Origin: Paenibacillus nasutitermitis
GTDB taxonomy: Bacteria > Bacillota > Bacilli > Paenibacillales > Paenibacillaceae
NCBI RefSeq assembly: GCF_014641075.1
Contig: NZ_BMHP01000009.1
Span: 62,001-126,000, forward strand
Length of the DNA: 64,000 bases
Reading direction: 5' to 3'
In this document: one piece after another, positions 14,511 to 24,257 of the stretch
How positions within the stretch are numbered: the first letter of the stretch is position 1
Layout: every line of letters begins with the position of its first letter
Program-made: the position numbers and the translations under genes
The notes under the pieces: generated by a model
What the model was told of the DNA's origin: nothing
Database searches by the model: none
Seen by the model: the letters and a program-made list of their open reading frames with translations, nothing else

Positions 14511-16769
14511 ATGAAGGCAAAGGGACCCTTGATGGGGAAAACATGGTTTTATCGCCTGCTGCTATCTTATATTCCAATCTTTTTTATTGTCATTACCTTC
14601 ATCTTTTTCGTTTTCTTCCAAATGCTGAGTGAGCAGAACCGCAAGGAGGCGCTCAATGCGAATAAAATGCTATCGCTGCAGGCGATGCGCCTCATCGATA
14701 CGTCACTCAAAGCCATCGACAACGCGGTGATGCTTGAAATTATCAATAATAAGGTCCTGAACGACTTTTTTAACAGTCCAACGGACGGCGATCCCTATGT
14801 CAATATTAATGCCGTTAAAAAAATGAAGGATATGATTACATCCTATCCGTTAATCGATTCCATCTATTGGGTCCGCTATGAGGATCAATTCGTTCTCACG
14901 AATGCGACAAGCGATTATGTAAGCAGTTACAATGACCACTTATTCATTACCAGCAACAAAATGTCTTCTTCCAATAAGAAGTGGACGAGCGTGAGAAGTT
15001 TCAAGCCGTTCTCGGTCATTAAGGGCAAGCAAGTTGTCAGTCTGGTGAGAGGCGTCCCTTTCATTACGAATGAGAAAGGGCTTGTCGTCATTAATGTATC
15101 AACCGAGTCGCTGCGCAAAATGACCGAAGATCTCTACGATCCGAATTTGAGCTTTATCCGGGTGAAGGATGCTTCGGGCAGTGCCTTGTTCACGGATAGC
15201 GGAGCGGCGGATACGGCCAAAGTGTATTCCCATTACGTATCAAGCTATTCGGATTGGACTTATGAAAGCGGACTCGTGAACGGCAGGGTCGTTCATTTTA
15301 TATCCTCCTTGTACAATGTCTGGTTTATGATCGGTCTGGTGATGATAGTCCTGGGCATTGTTTGGATGATCGTTGTGTCCCGGCGAAATACCCGGCCGCT
15401 CGAACAGATCGTCTCGCGCCTGCGCGGCTATACGCTGCCGATTCCCGGCAGTCTGGTTACGAAAGGCCGAATCGACGAATTTATCTTTATCGAGTCGGCG
15501 CTGGATAACATGATGGAACAGGCAAACCAATTTCAACAGAAGCATAAGGAAGATCTCCATCTGCGTACCCGGCATTTATTCCACAAACTGATTGAGGACA
15601 GGCCGGCCCTATCGATTGATCAGTGGAAGAAAGAAGCGGACAGTCTGCAGCTTCCGGCGCCTACGAACCGTCAGGTCATGGCCGTGATCGAGATTGACAA
15701 GTATGGAAACTTCTGCGGGGACTATTCGAGCCAGGATCAAATATTACTGAAGTTCGCCCTGCGGACGATGGTCCAGGAGCTGGCAGCGAAATACGATTGC
15801 GAGCTGTGGACGGAATGGACTTCGGCCTCGCAGCTGTGCGTCATGGTGTTTGAGCAAAGCGATGACGAAGAGCTCGAACAGCAGCGGACGCTGGAATTAT
15901 TTGAGAATGTCCGGAGCTGGACACAGCAGTATATGAAATTTTCCGTCACGATTGGAATCGGCCAAACGGCCAACCAACTGGCCGATCTTTCGAAATCATT
16001 CAAAGAAGCGATCGAGTCGCTCAAATACAAAATCATGCTCGGTGAAAACGGTGTCATCACGTACAAACAGATTATGAGCCAAGGACAGGCGGAAGTATTC
16101 TCGCATCTGAACGCGATTCGCTCTATTGTGCAATCGTTCCGCCTTCTCGAAGAGGATTGGGCTCATAAATACGACGAGCTGTTTCAACAGCTGAATCAAG
16201 GACTGCTGAAGAAAGAAGAGATTATGAGCTTGATGAACTATCTGGTCTATTATCTGGGCCGTGAACTGACGGGTTTGAGCAAGGAAGTTCAAGAAATTTG
16301 GAACCGGGAAGGGCTGCCGAAGCTGAGTGGATGTATTGACGCCTGCGAATCGCTGGAGCAAATGCGGGAGGAGACACAGCAGCTGTTAACGGATCTTGCC
16401 GCTGCTCTGCAGGAGGTTCAAAATAAGCGCCAGCATGCCGTCATGATCAGAGATATGCGAAGGTTGATCGAAGAGCAGTTCGCCAGCCCGAACATGTCCC
16501 TTGAGTATTTGAGTGAAAATTACGGTTTGAATGCAAAATACGTCAGCAAGCTGTTTAAGGAAGAAACTGGTCAGAAATTCGTCGACTTCCTGATTCATCT
16601 CCGCATGCAGGAAGGGAAACGTCTGCTTGCTGAAGCCCATTTTTCGGTGCAGGAGATTGCGGAGCGCGTCGGGTATACGAGTGCGATCTCATTCAGCCGC
16701 GTGTTCAAGAAGATTGTCGGGGTTTCGCCCAGCGAATACCGCGAGGAAGCGGCCAAACGGCCCTCTTAG
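14511..16769 (+). CDS. Membrane-anchored AraC-family sensor-regulator (uptake locus 1)
   Basis: 752 residues; AGGAGGCAAAGAAG precedes ATG. A first TM helix (about 11-37), an extracellular sensor of roughly 230 residues and a second TM helix (about 265-290) lead to a HAMP-like linker and a cytoplasmic central region. The last 100 residues carry the AraC double HTH (SLEYLSENYGLNAKYVSKLF, then EIAERVGYTSAISFSRVFKK). This is the one-component transmembrane architecture common in Paenibacillus beside sugar ABC transporters. It precedes permeases, lipoprotein, fucosidase and isomerase and likely activates them when its ligand binds outside the cell. Confidence 0.92.
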   Translation: MKAKGPLMGKTWFYRLLLSYIPIFFIVITFIFFVFFQMLSEQNRKEALNANKMLSLQAMRLIDTSLKAIDNAVMLEIINNKVLNDFFNSPTDGDPYVNINAVKKMKDMITSYPLIDSIYWVRYEDQFVLTNATSDYVSSYNDHLFITSNKMSSSNKKWTSVRSFKPFSVIKGKQVVSLVRGVPFITNEKGLVVINVSTESLRKMTEDLYDPNLSFIRVKDASGSALFTDSGAADTAKVYSHYVSSYSDWTYESGLVNGRVVHFISSLYNVWFMIGLVMIVLGIVWMIVVSRRNTRPLEQIVSRLRGYTLPIPGSLVTKGRIDEFIFIESALDNMMEQANQFQQKHKEDLHLRTRHLFHKLIEDRPALSIDQWKKEADSLQLPAPTNRQVMAVIEIDKYGNFCGDYSSQDQILLKFALRTMVQELAAKYDCELWTEWTSASQLCVMVFEQSDDEELEQQRTLELFENVRSWTQQYMKFSVTIGIGQTANQLADLSKSFKEAIESLKYKIMLGENGVITYKQIMSQGQAEVFSHLNAIRSIVQSFRLLEEDWAHKYDELFQQLNQGLLKKEEIMSLMNYLVYYLGRELTGLSKEVQEIWNREGLPKLSGCIDACESLEQMREETQQLLTDLAAALQEVQNKRQHAVMIRDMRRLIEEQFASPNMSLEYLSENYGLNAKYVSKLFKEETGQKFVDFLIHLRMQEGKRLLAEAHFSVQEIAERVGYTSAISFSRVFKKIVGVSPSEYREEAAKRPS

Positions 16770-16813
16770 CACGAAATCGGTTAACTTGTAGAAAACAGTT
16801 TGGTCCTGCTGCC

Positions 16814-16846
16814 AGCCCCGGAATCCTCCGGGGCTGCGTCTTTTTT
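16814..16846 (+). terminator. Rho-independent terminator
   Basis: AGCCCCGGA / TCCGGGGCT with a 4-nt loop is followed by a T-run. It separates the regulator from the transporter operon. Confidence 0.85.
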
Positions 16847-16965
16847 CAGCTTAAAAGGAAAACGGTTGCATCGCCGATTCTTGTTTATTGCCATATCCGT
16901 TCACAGAGGTCTAAACTGGGCATCAGAAAAGCAAAACTACAGCATGGACGAAAGGAGATGAGAAC

Positions 16966-17889
16966 TTGTCAAGTCCGAATGCGGCACCTTCGCCATGGAG
17001 AAAGGCCAAACGTCATTGGCAGCTGTATCTGGTCTTATTTTTGCCGCTGGTTTATTTGATCGTCTTTAAGTACGTCCCTATGGCAGGTATCGTCATCGCT
17101 TTCAAGGATTACAACGTCATCAAGGGAATGTGGGGCAGTCCCTGGGTGGGGACCAAATATTTCATGCAGTTTTTTGATTCCCCCAATTTCTGGTTGTATA
17201 TGAAGAACACGCTCGGCATCAGCTTGTATGGTCTGTTGGTCGGCTTCCCTGCGCCCATCCTGCTCGCCCTGGCCTTGAATGAAATCAGGAATGGCTGGTT
17301 TAAGAAAAGCGTTCAGCTTGTCACCTACGCGCCTTATTTCATCTCAACGGTCATCATGGTTTCCATTCTGGTCGTGACCCTCTCGCCGAATGTCGGAATC
17401 ATCAGCAAGTTCTTCTCCTTGCTTGGCATGGAAAATACGAACTTCATGGGTATGCCGAGTTTGTTCAAATCCATTTATGTCTGGTCCGATGTGTGGCAAT
17501 TTACCGGGTATGGCGCAATCATCTACATCGCCGCTCTCGCCGGAGTTAACCCCGAGCTCTACGAATCAGCCAAAGTGGACGGTGCTTCTCGGTTCCAGAA
17601 AATCATCAGCATCGACATTCCGAGCCTGATTCCGGTATCTGTCGTGCTGCTTATTCTGAATCTCGGCAACGTTATGAAGCTCGGCTTCGAGAAAATCTAT
17701 CTGATGCAAAATCCGCTGAACCTGAGCACGTCGGAGGTCATCTCTACCTATGTGTACAAGGTCGGATTGCTCGGTTCGAGCTTCAGCTTCTCCGCGGCCA
17801 TCGGTTTCTTCAACTCGATCATCAATCTGATTCTGCTCGTTTCCGTCAACTATATCGCCAAGAAGCTGTCGAGCACCAGCTTGTGGTAG
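16966..17889 (+). CDS. Sugar ABC transporter permease, LplB type (locus 1)
   Basis: 307 residues from a TTG start with AAAGGAGATGAGAAC upstream. Six TM helices are visible, with the N-terminal KRHWQLYLVLFLPLVYLIVF and FKYVPMAGIVIAFKDYN typical of LplB/YteP-like permeases. The coupling EAA loop (YESAKVDGASRFQKIISIDI) contacts the ATPase. It lies 12 bp before the second permease. No ATPase gene occurs in the locus, so a shared MsmX-type ATPase encoded elsewhere is expected. Confidence 0.93.
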   Translation: MSSPNAAPSPWRKAKRHWQLYLVLFLPLVYLIVFKYVPMAGIVIAFKDYNVIKGMWGSPWVGTKYFMQFFDSPNFWLYMKNTLGISLYGLLVGFPAPILLALALNEIRNGWFKKSVQLVTYAPYFISTVIMVSILVVTLSPNVGIISKFFSLLGMENTNFMGMPSLFKSIYVWSDVWQFTGYGAIIYIAALAGVNPELYESAKVDGASRFQKIISIDIPSLIPVSVVLLILNLGNVMKLGFEKIYLMQNPLNLSTSEVISTYVYKVGLLGSSFSFSAAIGFFNSIINLILLVSVNYIAKKLSSTSLW

Positions 17890-17901
17890 AAAGGAGTCAT
17901 T

Positions 17902-18801
17902 ATGGATAAAACAACCACCATTCGCGAATCGCAAGGCGACCGGCTGTTTATGTTTGGGATCTATCTGTTCTTGACGGTGGTGCTTCTGGTCGTTCTGATT
18001 CCACTGTTGTATATATTAAGCTCTTCATTCAGTTCGCCGCAGGCCGTCGTATCGGGCAAGGTCTGGTTGTTCCCAGTCGATTTCACCCTGGAGGGCTATA
18101 AAGCCGTCTTCCGCAATCCGCAAATTCTGATCGGCTATGGGAACTCTATCTTTTATGCGGTGATCGGGACATTGGTTAACGTCACTCTGACTGTTATGCT
18201 GGCTTATCCGCTGTCCAAAAAGACATTGTACGGGCGTCATTTAGTTATGGTGCTGCTGGTTATTACCATGCTGTTCGACGGAGGACTTGTTCCGTTCTAT
18301 CTGGTGGTCAAGAATCTGCATCTGCTGGATACCCGCTGGGCGATGATTGTGCCGGGGGCGCTCGCCGTCTTCCAGGTCATTGTAGCCCGCACCTTCTTTC
18401 AAACGACGATTCCCGATGAGCTGGCCGAGGCGGCCGAGCTGGACGGGTGCGGCGATATCCGCTTCATGACAAGAATTGTACTGCCGCTCTCGAAGCCTAT
18501 TCTGGCCGTCATGACGCTGATGTACGCCGTCGGGCATTGGAATGCGTATTTCGATGCACTCATCTTTTTGCGGTCAGCCGAGCTGTTTCCGCTGCAGATC
18601 GTTCTGCGCAACATTCTGATTCTCAATACGATCGATCCGTCAATGGTTTCCGATGTTGATCAGCTTCTGGCCCAGCAGGGACTTAAGGACCTGCTTAAAT
18701 ATTCATTGATTGTCGTTGCCAGCGCACCTGTAATGATCATCTACCCGTTTGTACAGAAGCATTTTGTCAAAGGTGTCATGATCGGATCGTTAAAAGGCTA
18801 A
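17902..18801 (+). CDS. Sugar ABC transporter permease, LplC/YtcP type (locus 1)
   Basis: 299 residues; AAAGGAG precedes ATG. Six TM helices. The EAA loop has AEAAELDGCGDIRFMTRIVL, and the protein ends FVKGVMIGSLKG, a characteristic terminus of this permease class. It forms the membrane heterodimer with the preceding permease and receives substrate from the lipoprotein encoded next. Confidence 0.93.
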   Translation: MDKTTTIRESQGDRLFMFGIYLFLTVVLLVVLIPLLYILSSSFSSPQAVVSGKVWLFPVDFTLEGYKAVFRNPQILIGYGNSIFYAVIGTLVNVTLTVMLAYPLSKKTLYGRHLVMVLLVITMLFDGGLVPFYLVVKNLHLLDTRWAMIVPGALAVFQVIVARTFFQTTIPDELAEAAELDGCGDIRFMTRIVLPLSKPILAVMTLMYAVGHWNAYFDALIFLRSAELFPLQIVLRNILILNTIDPSMVSDVDQLLAQQGLKDLLKYSLIVVASAPVMIIYPFVQKHFVKGVMIGSLKG

Positions 18802-18915
18802 GAGGATTGAACTTCATGCGGGAGGTGATGCAGGGCCCGCCGCGCCGGCGCAAACTGCTGCCATTGGAGCATTGATTCATGCGATACTTAATACGATAAT
18901 TGGAGGAGCGGTACG

Positions 18916-20628
18916 ATGAAAAGAAAAACAAAAACGTTTGCGGTCATGATGGTTATGCTTCTAATTTGTTCGCTGGTGATGAGCGCCTGCAGTTCCGAAT
19001 CCGGGAATAAATCGGAAGCGGGCGGCAATTCCGGGGATAAGCAGACATCAGACAATACGGGAAGCAGCGAGCTGTTTACCCCTGTCGGTACGTACCCCAT
19101 TGTATCGAAGCAGATGAAGCTCAAGATGTTTGCTCCCCAATTCGCCAGCATTGAGAACATGGATACGAATGAATTCACGAAGTATGTCGAAGAGAAGACG
19201 AATATCGACATTCAGTGGGAGCTTGTACCCGACAATGCATTAAATGACCGCAAGCAGCTTATGCTGGCCAGCGGTGATTACCCGGAGGTGATCCTGCAGG
19301 GAGCCCTCACGAAGGAAGAACAGATGAAATACGGGAAGCAGGGCGTCTTCATCCCGCTGAACGACCTGATCGACAAGTATGCGCCGAATTTTAAGAAAGC
19401 GCTAACGGATATTCCCTATCTGAAAAGCTCGATTACAGCACCGGACGGCAACATCTACGCACTGCCGCAGATCAACGAATGCTACCACTGCGACTACGCC
19501 ATGAAGCTGTGGATTAACAAGGAGTGGCTGGATAAGCTTGGATTGTCCGTTCCGACGACAACGGATGAATTCTACACCGTGCTGAAGGCGTTCAAGGAGA
19601 AGGACCCGAATGGCAACGGAAAGAAGGATGAAATTCCGCTTACCGGCTCGGATGAAATGTGGGCGGGCAATGTCTCCGCTTTCTTGATGAACGCGTTTAT
19701 CATGGACGATTATACCGAGAAGAGTAATGGCACGTTCCTGTCTGTAAAGGACGGCAAGGTCGATATGGTTGCCGATAAAGAGGAATGGAAGCAGGGACTG
19801 CTGTATCTGAACAAGCTCTATAAGGAAGGGCTGATCGACCCGGCTGCGTTCACGCAAAATGCCGATGCGATTCAGCAGCTCGCCAACCGCGAGCCGGACA
19901 ATGTCATGGGCGGCTTGACAACGGCATTGATCAGCTACGCGCACAGTCCGGACGACAAGCATCCGAGGCATAAAGAATATGTCACCGTACCGCCGCTCAA
20001 GGGACCGAACGGGGTGCAGCAGACGATTTATTTTGCCGGGATCGGCAGTTCCCAGTTCGCCATTACGAACAAGGCAACGGAAGAGCAGCAGATCGCCGCA
20101 ATCCGGCTGGCCGACTATTTGTATACCGAGGAAGCGATCGTTCTGGAGGAGCACGGTCCCGAAGGCAAGGGCTGGCGCAAAGCGACAGACGGAGAGATGG
20201 ACATGGACGGCAAGCAGGCGAAATACACGGCTATTATACCCGAGGTGAAGAAAACGACGCATAATGACGGCTGGGAGCAGATCGGCCCGTCACTCCGCAC
20301 TTATGCATACCGCAATTCATGGACAACTCCGCAGGATCCGCTGGCCGATGATGGATATGGCACCCGGCTGCAGCGGGAATCAGAGAAATACGAGCCGTTC
20401 AAATCGAATGAATCCTATCCGAACAGCGTCTTCATCGCGCTGGAGGATGCGGAAGCCGCTGCACAGCTCCAGACGACGATTCGGGACTACATCAAATCCA
20501 ATATGGCGCAGTTCATTACGGGATCCAAGGATATCGGGAAAGAATGGGATTCTTATGTGAAAGGCTTCGCCGGACTTCAAGTGGATAAATATATGGAGAT
20601 TTACCAGAATGCTCTTGCCGTAAAATAA
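18916..20628 (+). CDS. Extracellular solute-binding lipoprotein (locus 1)
   Basis: 570 residues; GGAGGAG precedes ATG. The signal peptide ends in the lipobox LVMSAC (Cys about 24), so the protein is lipid-anchored outside the membrane. An acidic Ser/Gly linker precedes a two-lobe fold of the LplA-type oligosaccharide-binding family, which is longer than classical sugar-binding proteins. A DPNGNGKKDE segment (around residue 230) resembles the Ca-binding loop common in this family. The fucosidase downstream suggests a fucosylated oligosaccharide ligand, which is an inference. Confidence 0.92.
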   Translation: MKRKTKTFAVMMVMLLICSLVMSACSSESGNKSEAGGNSGDKQTSDNTGSSELFTPVGTYPIVSKQMKLKMFAPQFASIENMDTNEFTKYVEEKTNIDIQWELVPDNALNDRKQLMLASGDYPEVILQGALTKEEQMKYGKQGVFIPLNDLIDKYAPNFKKALTDIPYLKSSITAPDGNIYALPQINECYHCDYAMKLWINKEWLDKLGLSVPTTTDEFYTVLKAFKEKDPNGNGKKDEIPLTGSDEMWAGNVSAFLMNAFIMDDYTEKSNGTFLSVKDGKVDMVADKEEWKQGLLYLNKLYKEGLIDPAAFTQNADAIQQLANREPDNVMGGLTTALISYAHSPDDKHPRHKEYVTVPPLKGPNGVQQTIYFAGIGSSQFAITNKATEEQQIAAIRLADYLYTEEAIVLEEHGPEGKGWRKATDGEMDMDGKQAKYTAIIPEVKKTTHNDGWEQIGPSLRTYAYRNSWTTPQDPLADDGYGTRLQRESEKYEPFKSNESYPNSVFIALEDAEAAAQLQTTIRDYIKSNMAQFITGSKDIGKEWDSYVKGFAGLQVDKYMEIYQNALAVK

Positions 20629-20680
20629 ATCAATTTGAGGTCCACCGGACTAACAAAAGAAAGCGAGTGAAGAAACGAAA

Positions 20681-21925
20681 ATGGATACGACTGAATTGGC
20701 GAAACCATCTGCGCAGCAGATGGCATGGCAGGATTTGGAGTTCGGGATGTTCTGCCATTTCGGCATGAATACATTCTGCGATCAGGAATGGGGCGAAGGG
20801 AACGACTCGCCGGAGCTGTTCAACCCTGTCAAGCTGGATGCCCGCCAGTGGGTAAGGACGGCAAAACGGGCTGGATGCAAATATTTAATCTTCACGGCGA
20901 AGCACCATGACGGCTTCTGTCTGTGGCCGACGGCAACGACCGATTATTCGGTCAAGTCCAGTCCGTGGAAGAACGGCAGCGGCGATGTCGTGCGTGAGGT
21001 TGCGGACGCGTGCCGGGAGGAAGGCTTGCTGTTGGGATTGTATTTGTCGCCATGGGACCGCCATGAGCCTTGTTATCCGGACAAAGACGCGTACGACCAA
21101 TTCTATGCCGAGCAGCTGACGGAATTGCTTACGCAGTACGGACCGCTTGTGGAGGTATGGTTTGACGGAGCGGGCTCCCAGGGAAGAGAATACGATTGGC
21201 CGCGAATAATCGGATTGGTGAAGCAGCATCAGCCCGATGCGATGATATTCAACATGGGCTCCCCGACCATCCGCTGGGTCGGCAACGAGGACGGGGTTGC
21301 TCCCTATCCTTGCTGGAATACGGCCGAATCGGCAAGAGAGAGCATGTTTACCAGCGATATGCTTACCTGGATGGAAGGGACGCCGGCCTGGGTGCCCGCG
21401 GAATGCGATGTGCCGATCCGCAGCCGTCATTGGTTCTGGCATCCCAATGACGAGAGCAGCCTGCACAGCCTGGAGCATCTGCTCGACTTGTATTACCGTT
21501 CGGTCGGTCACGGCGCAACGCTGCTGCTCAATGTGGCGCCTGACGACCGGGGACTGCTGCCGGACGTCGACGCGGAGCGTTTAATCGAGCTCGGCGATGA
21601 AATCCTCCGCCGGTTCGGGGCCGCAATTGCAGCTGCGGCAGGCGAAGGAACGGAAGTCACACTGGAACTGGAGGAGAGCCAGACTGTGGACCACGTCATT
21701 CTGATGGAGGATATCGCCCATGGGGAGCGGGTAAGAGAATACGTGCTGGAGGCGTTCCGGGAAGACCAGTGGGTGGAGCTTGCGGTTGGAAGCGCCATCG
21801 GACACAAGAAGATCGACCGATTCGAGCCGGTCCTGGCAAGCCGGCTGCGCCTGCGGGTTACAAAGCATGCGGCGGAGCCGGTTATAAGGCGATTCGAAGC
21901 TTATTGCGTGAGCGGACAGCAGTAG
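20681..21925 (+). CDS. GH29 alpha-L-fucosidase
   Basis: 414 residues, no signal peptide, so it acts in the cytoplasm on imported substrate. GH29 hallmarks are visible: FGMFCHFGMNTFC near the start, YLIFTAKHHDGFCLW with the substrate-binding His pair, and VEVWFDGAG with the nucleophile Asp at residue 162. A C-terminal beta-domain of about 100 residues follows. The general acid/base is poorly conserved in this family and I do not assign it. It follows the binding protein by 52 bp in the same operon and would trim alpha-L-fucose from imported glycans. Confidence 0.9.
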   Translation: MDTTELAKPSAQQMAWQDLEFGMFCHFGMNTFCDQEWGEGNDSPELFNPVKLDARQWVRTAKRAGCKYLIFTAKHHDGFCLWPTATTDYSVKSSPWKNGSGDVVREVADACREEGLLLGLYLSPWDRHEPCYPDKDAYDQFYAEQLTELLTQYGPLVEVWFDGAGSQGREYDWPRIIGLVKQHQPDAMIFNMGSPTIRWVGNEDGVAPYPCWNTAESARESMFTSDMLTWMEGTPAWVPAECDVPIRSRHWFWHPNDESSLHSLEHLLDLYYRSVGHGATLLLNVAPDDRGLLPDVDAERLIELGDEILRRFGAAIAAAAGEGTEVTLELEESQTVDHVILMEDIAHGERVREYVLEAFREDQWVELAVGSAIGHKKIDRFEPVLASRLRLRVTKHAAEPVIRRFEAYCVSGQQ

Positions 21926-22010
21926 TCGAGCGATAAATAAAGGGGAAAGCCTGGAGCAGACGAAGCTTAAGCTTACAGCTTACCTGGACGAAAGCGGGGA
22001 AACGAATAAA

Positions 22011-22883
22011 GTGAAGATCGGAATAAGTTCATACAGTCTGCTGCCCGCATTGAAATCGGGAAAGATGACGATTCTCGATGTGGTACAGTGGGTGAAGGAT
22101 CATGGCGGCGAGCATCTGGAACTGGTGCCGTACGGATATTCGCTGGTGGATCATCCAGAGCTGGCCGATGCCTTGAGAGAGCGGGCGAGAACGCTCGGGA
22201 TCGAATTATCGAACTATTCGATGCCCGCCAATTTCGTACAGGATACGCCGGAATTGTTTGAAGCGGAGCTTAATCGCGTCAAACTACATGTTGATCTTAT
22301 TCACCGGCTCGGCATGCGTCACATGCGTCATGATGTTACAGCATTTACGCTGCCGCCGGAGAAGATGACGATTCATTACTTTGAAGAGCATTTGCCGGAG
22401 ATCACTCAGGGCAGCCAAATCATCGCCGATTATGCCGCCGGTTTCGGCATTACGACAACGATCGAGAATCATGGCTTTTCCGTCCAGTCGAGCGATCGGG
22501 TTCAGCGGGTGCTGCGCCAGGTGAATCGTCCGAACTTTTCCACAACACTCGATATCGGCAATTTTATGTGCGTGGACGAACCTTCGCTTGTCGGCGTCAG
22601 AAAGAATTTGCCGTTTGCTTCATTGATTCATATCAAAGATTTCTATTTCCGCCCCTATTATGAAGACCCCGGCGAAGGCGATTGGTTCACAACCTCGAAC
22701 GGAAATTATTTGCGGGGCGCCATTGTCGGTCAAGGCGATATTCCAATACGAGAAGTTCTGCGGCAAATCAAACAATCCGGCTATGACGGCAATATTACAA
22801 TCGAGTTCGAAGGTATGGAAGATTGCGAAGCGGGAACGAAGATCGGAATGGATAACGTAAAGCGTATCTGGAATGAAGTATAA
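22011..22883 (+). CDS. Sugar phosphate isomerase/epimerase-like TIM-barrel protein
   Basis: 290 residues from a GTG start. The xylose-isomerase-like TIM barrel shows metal-site motifs in order: IENHG, LDIGNF, SLIHIKDF and ITIEFEGMED, which supply the Glu/Asp/His/Glu set. It closes the fucosidase operon and would isomerise or epimerise the released sugar or a derivative. The exact substrate is not deducible. A terminator follows at 22945. Confidence 0.88.
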   Translation: MKIGISSYSLLPALKSGKMTILDVVQWVKDHGGEHLELVPYGYSLVDHPELADALRERARTLGIELSNYSMPANFVQDTPELFEAELNRVKLHVDLIHRLGMRHMRHDVTAFTLPPEKMTIHYFEEHLPEITQGSQIIADYAAGFGITTTIENHGFSVQSSDRVQRVLRQVNRPNFSTTLDIGNFMCVDEPSLVGVRKNLPFASLIHIKDFYFRPYYEDPGEGDWFTTSNGNYLRGAIVGQGDIPIREVLRQIKQSGYDGNITIEFEGMEDCEAGTKIGMDNVKRIWNEV

Positions 22884-22944
22884 ACGAAGTGCCTGGTGCG
22901 GCCAGGCGGACTCGTGCAGATACCGCGACATGATATAAGTAAAG

Positions 22945-22977
22945 GAAAGGCACCCAAGCGGGTGCCTTTCGATTTTT
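22945..22977 (+). terminator. Rho-independent terminator of uptake locus 1
   Basis: An 11-bp stem GAAAGGCACCC / GGGTGCCTTTC with a 4-nt loop is followed by GATTTTT. Confidence 0.88.
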
Positions 22978-23122
22978 CTCTAAAGACAGACAACAGGGAC
23001 GTACAGTAAAGGGTCTCCTCAAATGCTGTTCCGATATCCAAACGACTGCGGAGGCAAGCATCACCCATACGTTGCAGTCGTCGTCCCTTGGCCGCTAGTG
23101 TTGTAAAAGTCGCATTTGCGGG

Positions 23123-23893
23123 TCAAAACGGGATTCTTTTTGTACTTATTACGTAGTCATGTTCGGCTGCCCACTTCACGAGGCCATTCCAGAAATTTTC
23201 ACAAGCAGAAACGATCTTTGAAGGTTCTGATAACTCTCCAGACATAACCATTCGCACAATATTGTCGAATCCTTCTGGACGGTTAGGCAGTTCCAATGCT
23301 TCCGGTAAAACCATTGAGCCGGTCGAGAAAAGTTTTTGGTTGTGCAACCCGACTAGCATAGCTCCGTATTGGGAAAACTCCACTGCCAAGTATGGCAAGT
23401 AGGTGTGTGGGCCATTTAGACTGGCATTCCTAAGTTTCCCAACAAATTCGTACATTTCCCCTACAAGGACTTCATTGATTGAAAGTCGGAAATCTTCCCT
23501 TGTTGGTGATTCGGCAACTTCCTTCAATCTTGGGAAAAAGCCTTTTGGATCATACAGGCTAAGTTGAGAAAAGAATGGCCCATGCGTCAATGGCCAACTT
23601 CCTTCAATAGTAGAGGCTGTTTTAAGTAGAACGTCTGCACTTTGGACGTCCACTTCTGCTTTCCAAGGCCCCGCCGACCATTCATAGCTAAAATCTACGG
23701 ATTCGCTGGATTCACTTAGTACGCAAAACATCTCAATGTCTGAAAAAGGGCCGTCCGTACCTCTGGAAACAGAACCGTAGACTCCAATGGCAAGGATTTT
23801 TTCGCCGTACACCTCGTGTAATCTCGAGGCAATTTCGTGGCAGGTTTCAAGTCTTTCGTTTCGAGATATATTTACAGGTCCATTCATGTGCAT
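23123..23893 (-). CDS. Aminoglycoside O-nucleotidyltransferase, ANT(4')-I-like
   Basis: 256 residues; AAAGGGAGA lies 9 bp before ATG. The protein is collinear with kanamycin nucleotidyltransferase. It has AIGVYGSVSRGTDGPFSDIE (metal-binding Asp/Glu of the nucleotidyltransferase fold), SWPLTHGPFFS, a GEMYEFVGK..N segment matching the region of the general-base Glu, and ends ENFWNGL...STKRIPF, as in the known enzyme. Such enzymes adenylylate the 4'-OH of kanamycin, tobramycin or amikacin. It is a lone gene with no plasmid or transposon genes beside it, so it is probably intrinsic. Activity is inferred from similarity. Confidence 0.9.
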   Translation of the reverse strand: MHMNGPVNISRNERLETCHEIASRLHEVYGEKILAIGVYGSVSRGTDGPFSDIEMFCVLSESSESVDFSYEWSAGPWKAEVDVQSADVLLKTASTIEGSWPLTHGPFFSQLSLYDPKGFFPRLKEVAESPTREDFRLSINEVLVGEMYEFVGKLRNASLNGPHTYLPYLAVEFSQYGAMLVGLHNQKLFSTGSMVLPEALELPNRPEGFDNIVRMVMSGELSEPSKIVSACENFWNGLVKWAAEHDYVISTKRIPF

Positions 23894-24093
23894 TAGTGTG
23901 CATCTCCCTTTGATTTATTTGGGTGAATAGTCACTAACACATGGATGGAGGACCTCGGGCTTAACGGGGGACTTTTTTTGGATGCATTTGATCTCCTCCC
24001 ACAAAGTTTTCTTATGGAAATTGTACCCAAGACAAGCTGCTTTGACAAGGTATGGGGCGTGGTTTACAAAAAACTTGCCGTTACAGACAGAGC

Positions 24094-24110
24094 GGTGAAC
24101 CGTATCATAA
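24094..24110. repeat. 17-bp repeat GGTGAACCGTATCATAA, copy 2
   Basis: Identical to 8889-8905. The surrounding 23915-24163 has overlapping short frames on both strands and no recognised gene, consistent with a worn insertion site. Confidence 0.5.
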
Positions 24111-24257
24111 GTAAAGCGAGTTTTATTCGATACACAACGGGGGTTTTCATATCCCAAAAGTGAATGTTTATATTAAATCGTTTTTGATGTACTATTTGGT
24201 AGATAAAAGGGATTAAATATTTATTTTACGAGAGAAAACAGAGAATGGAAGTCTCAT

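Noticed and set aside
23915..24163. Overlapping 72- and 80-codon frames on opposite strands
   Set aside because: Neither has a ribosome binding site or recognisable family, and they overlap each other. Kept only as a possible worn insertion site with the 17-bp repeat.
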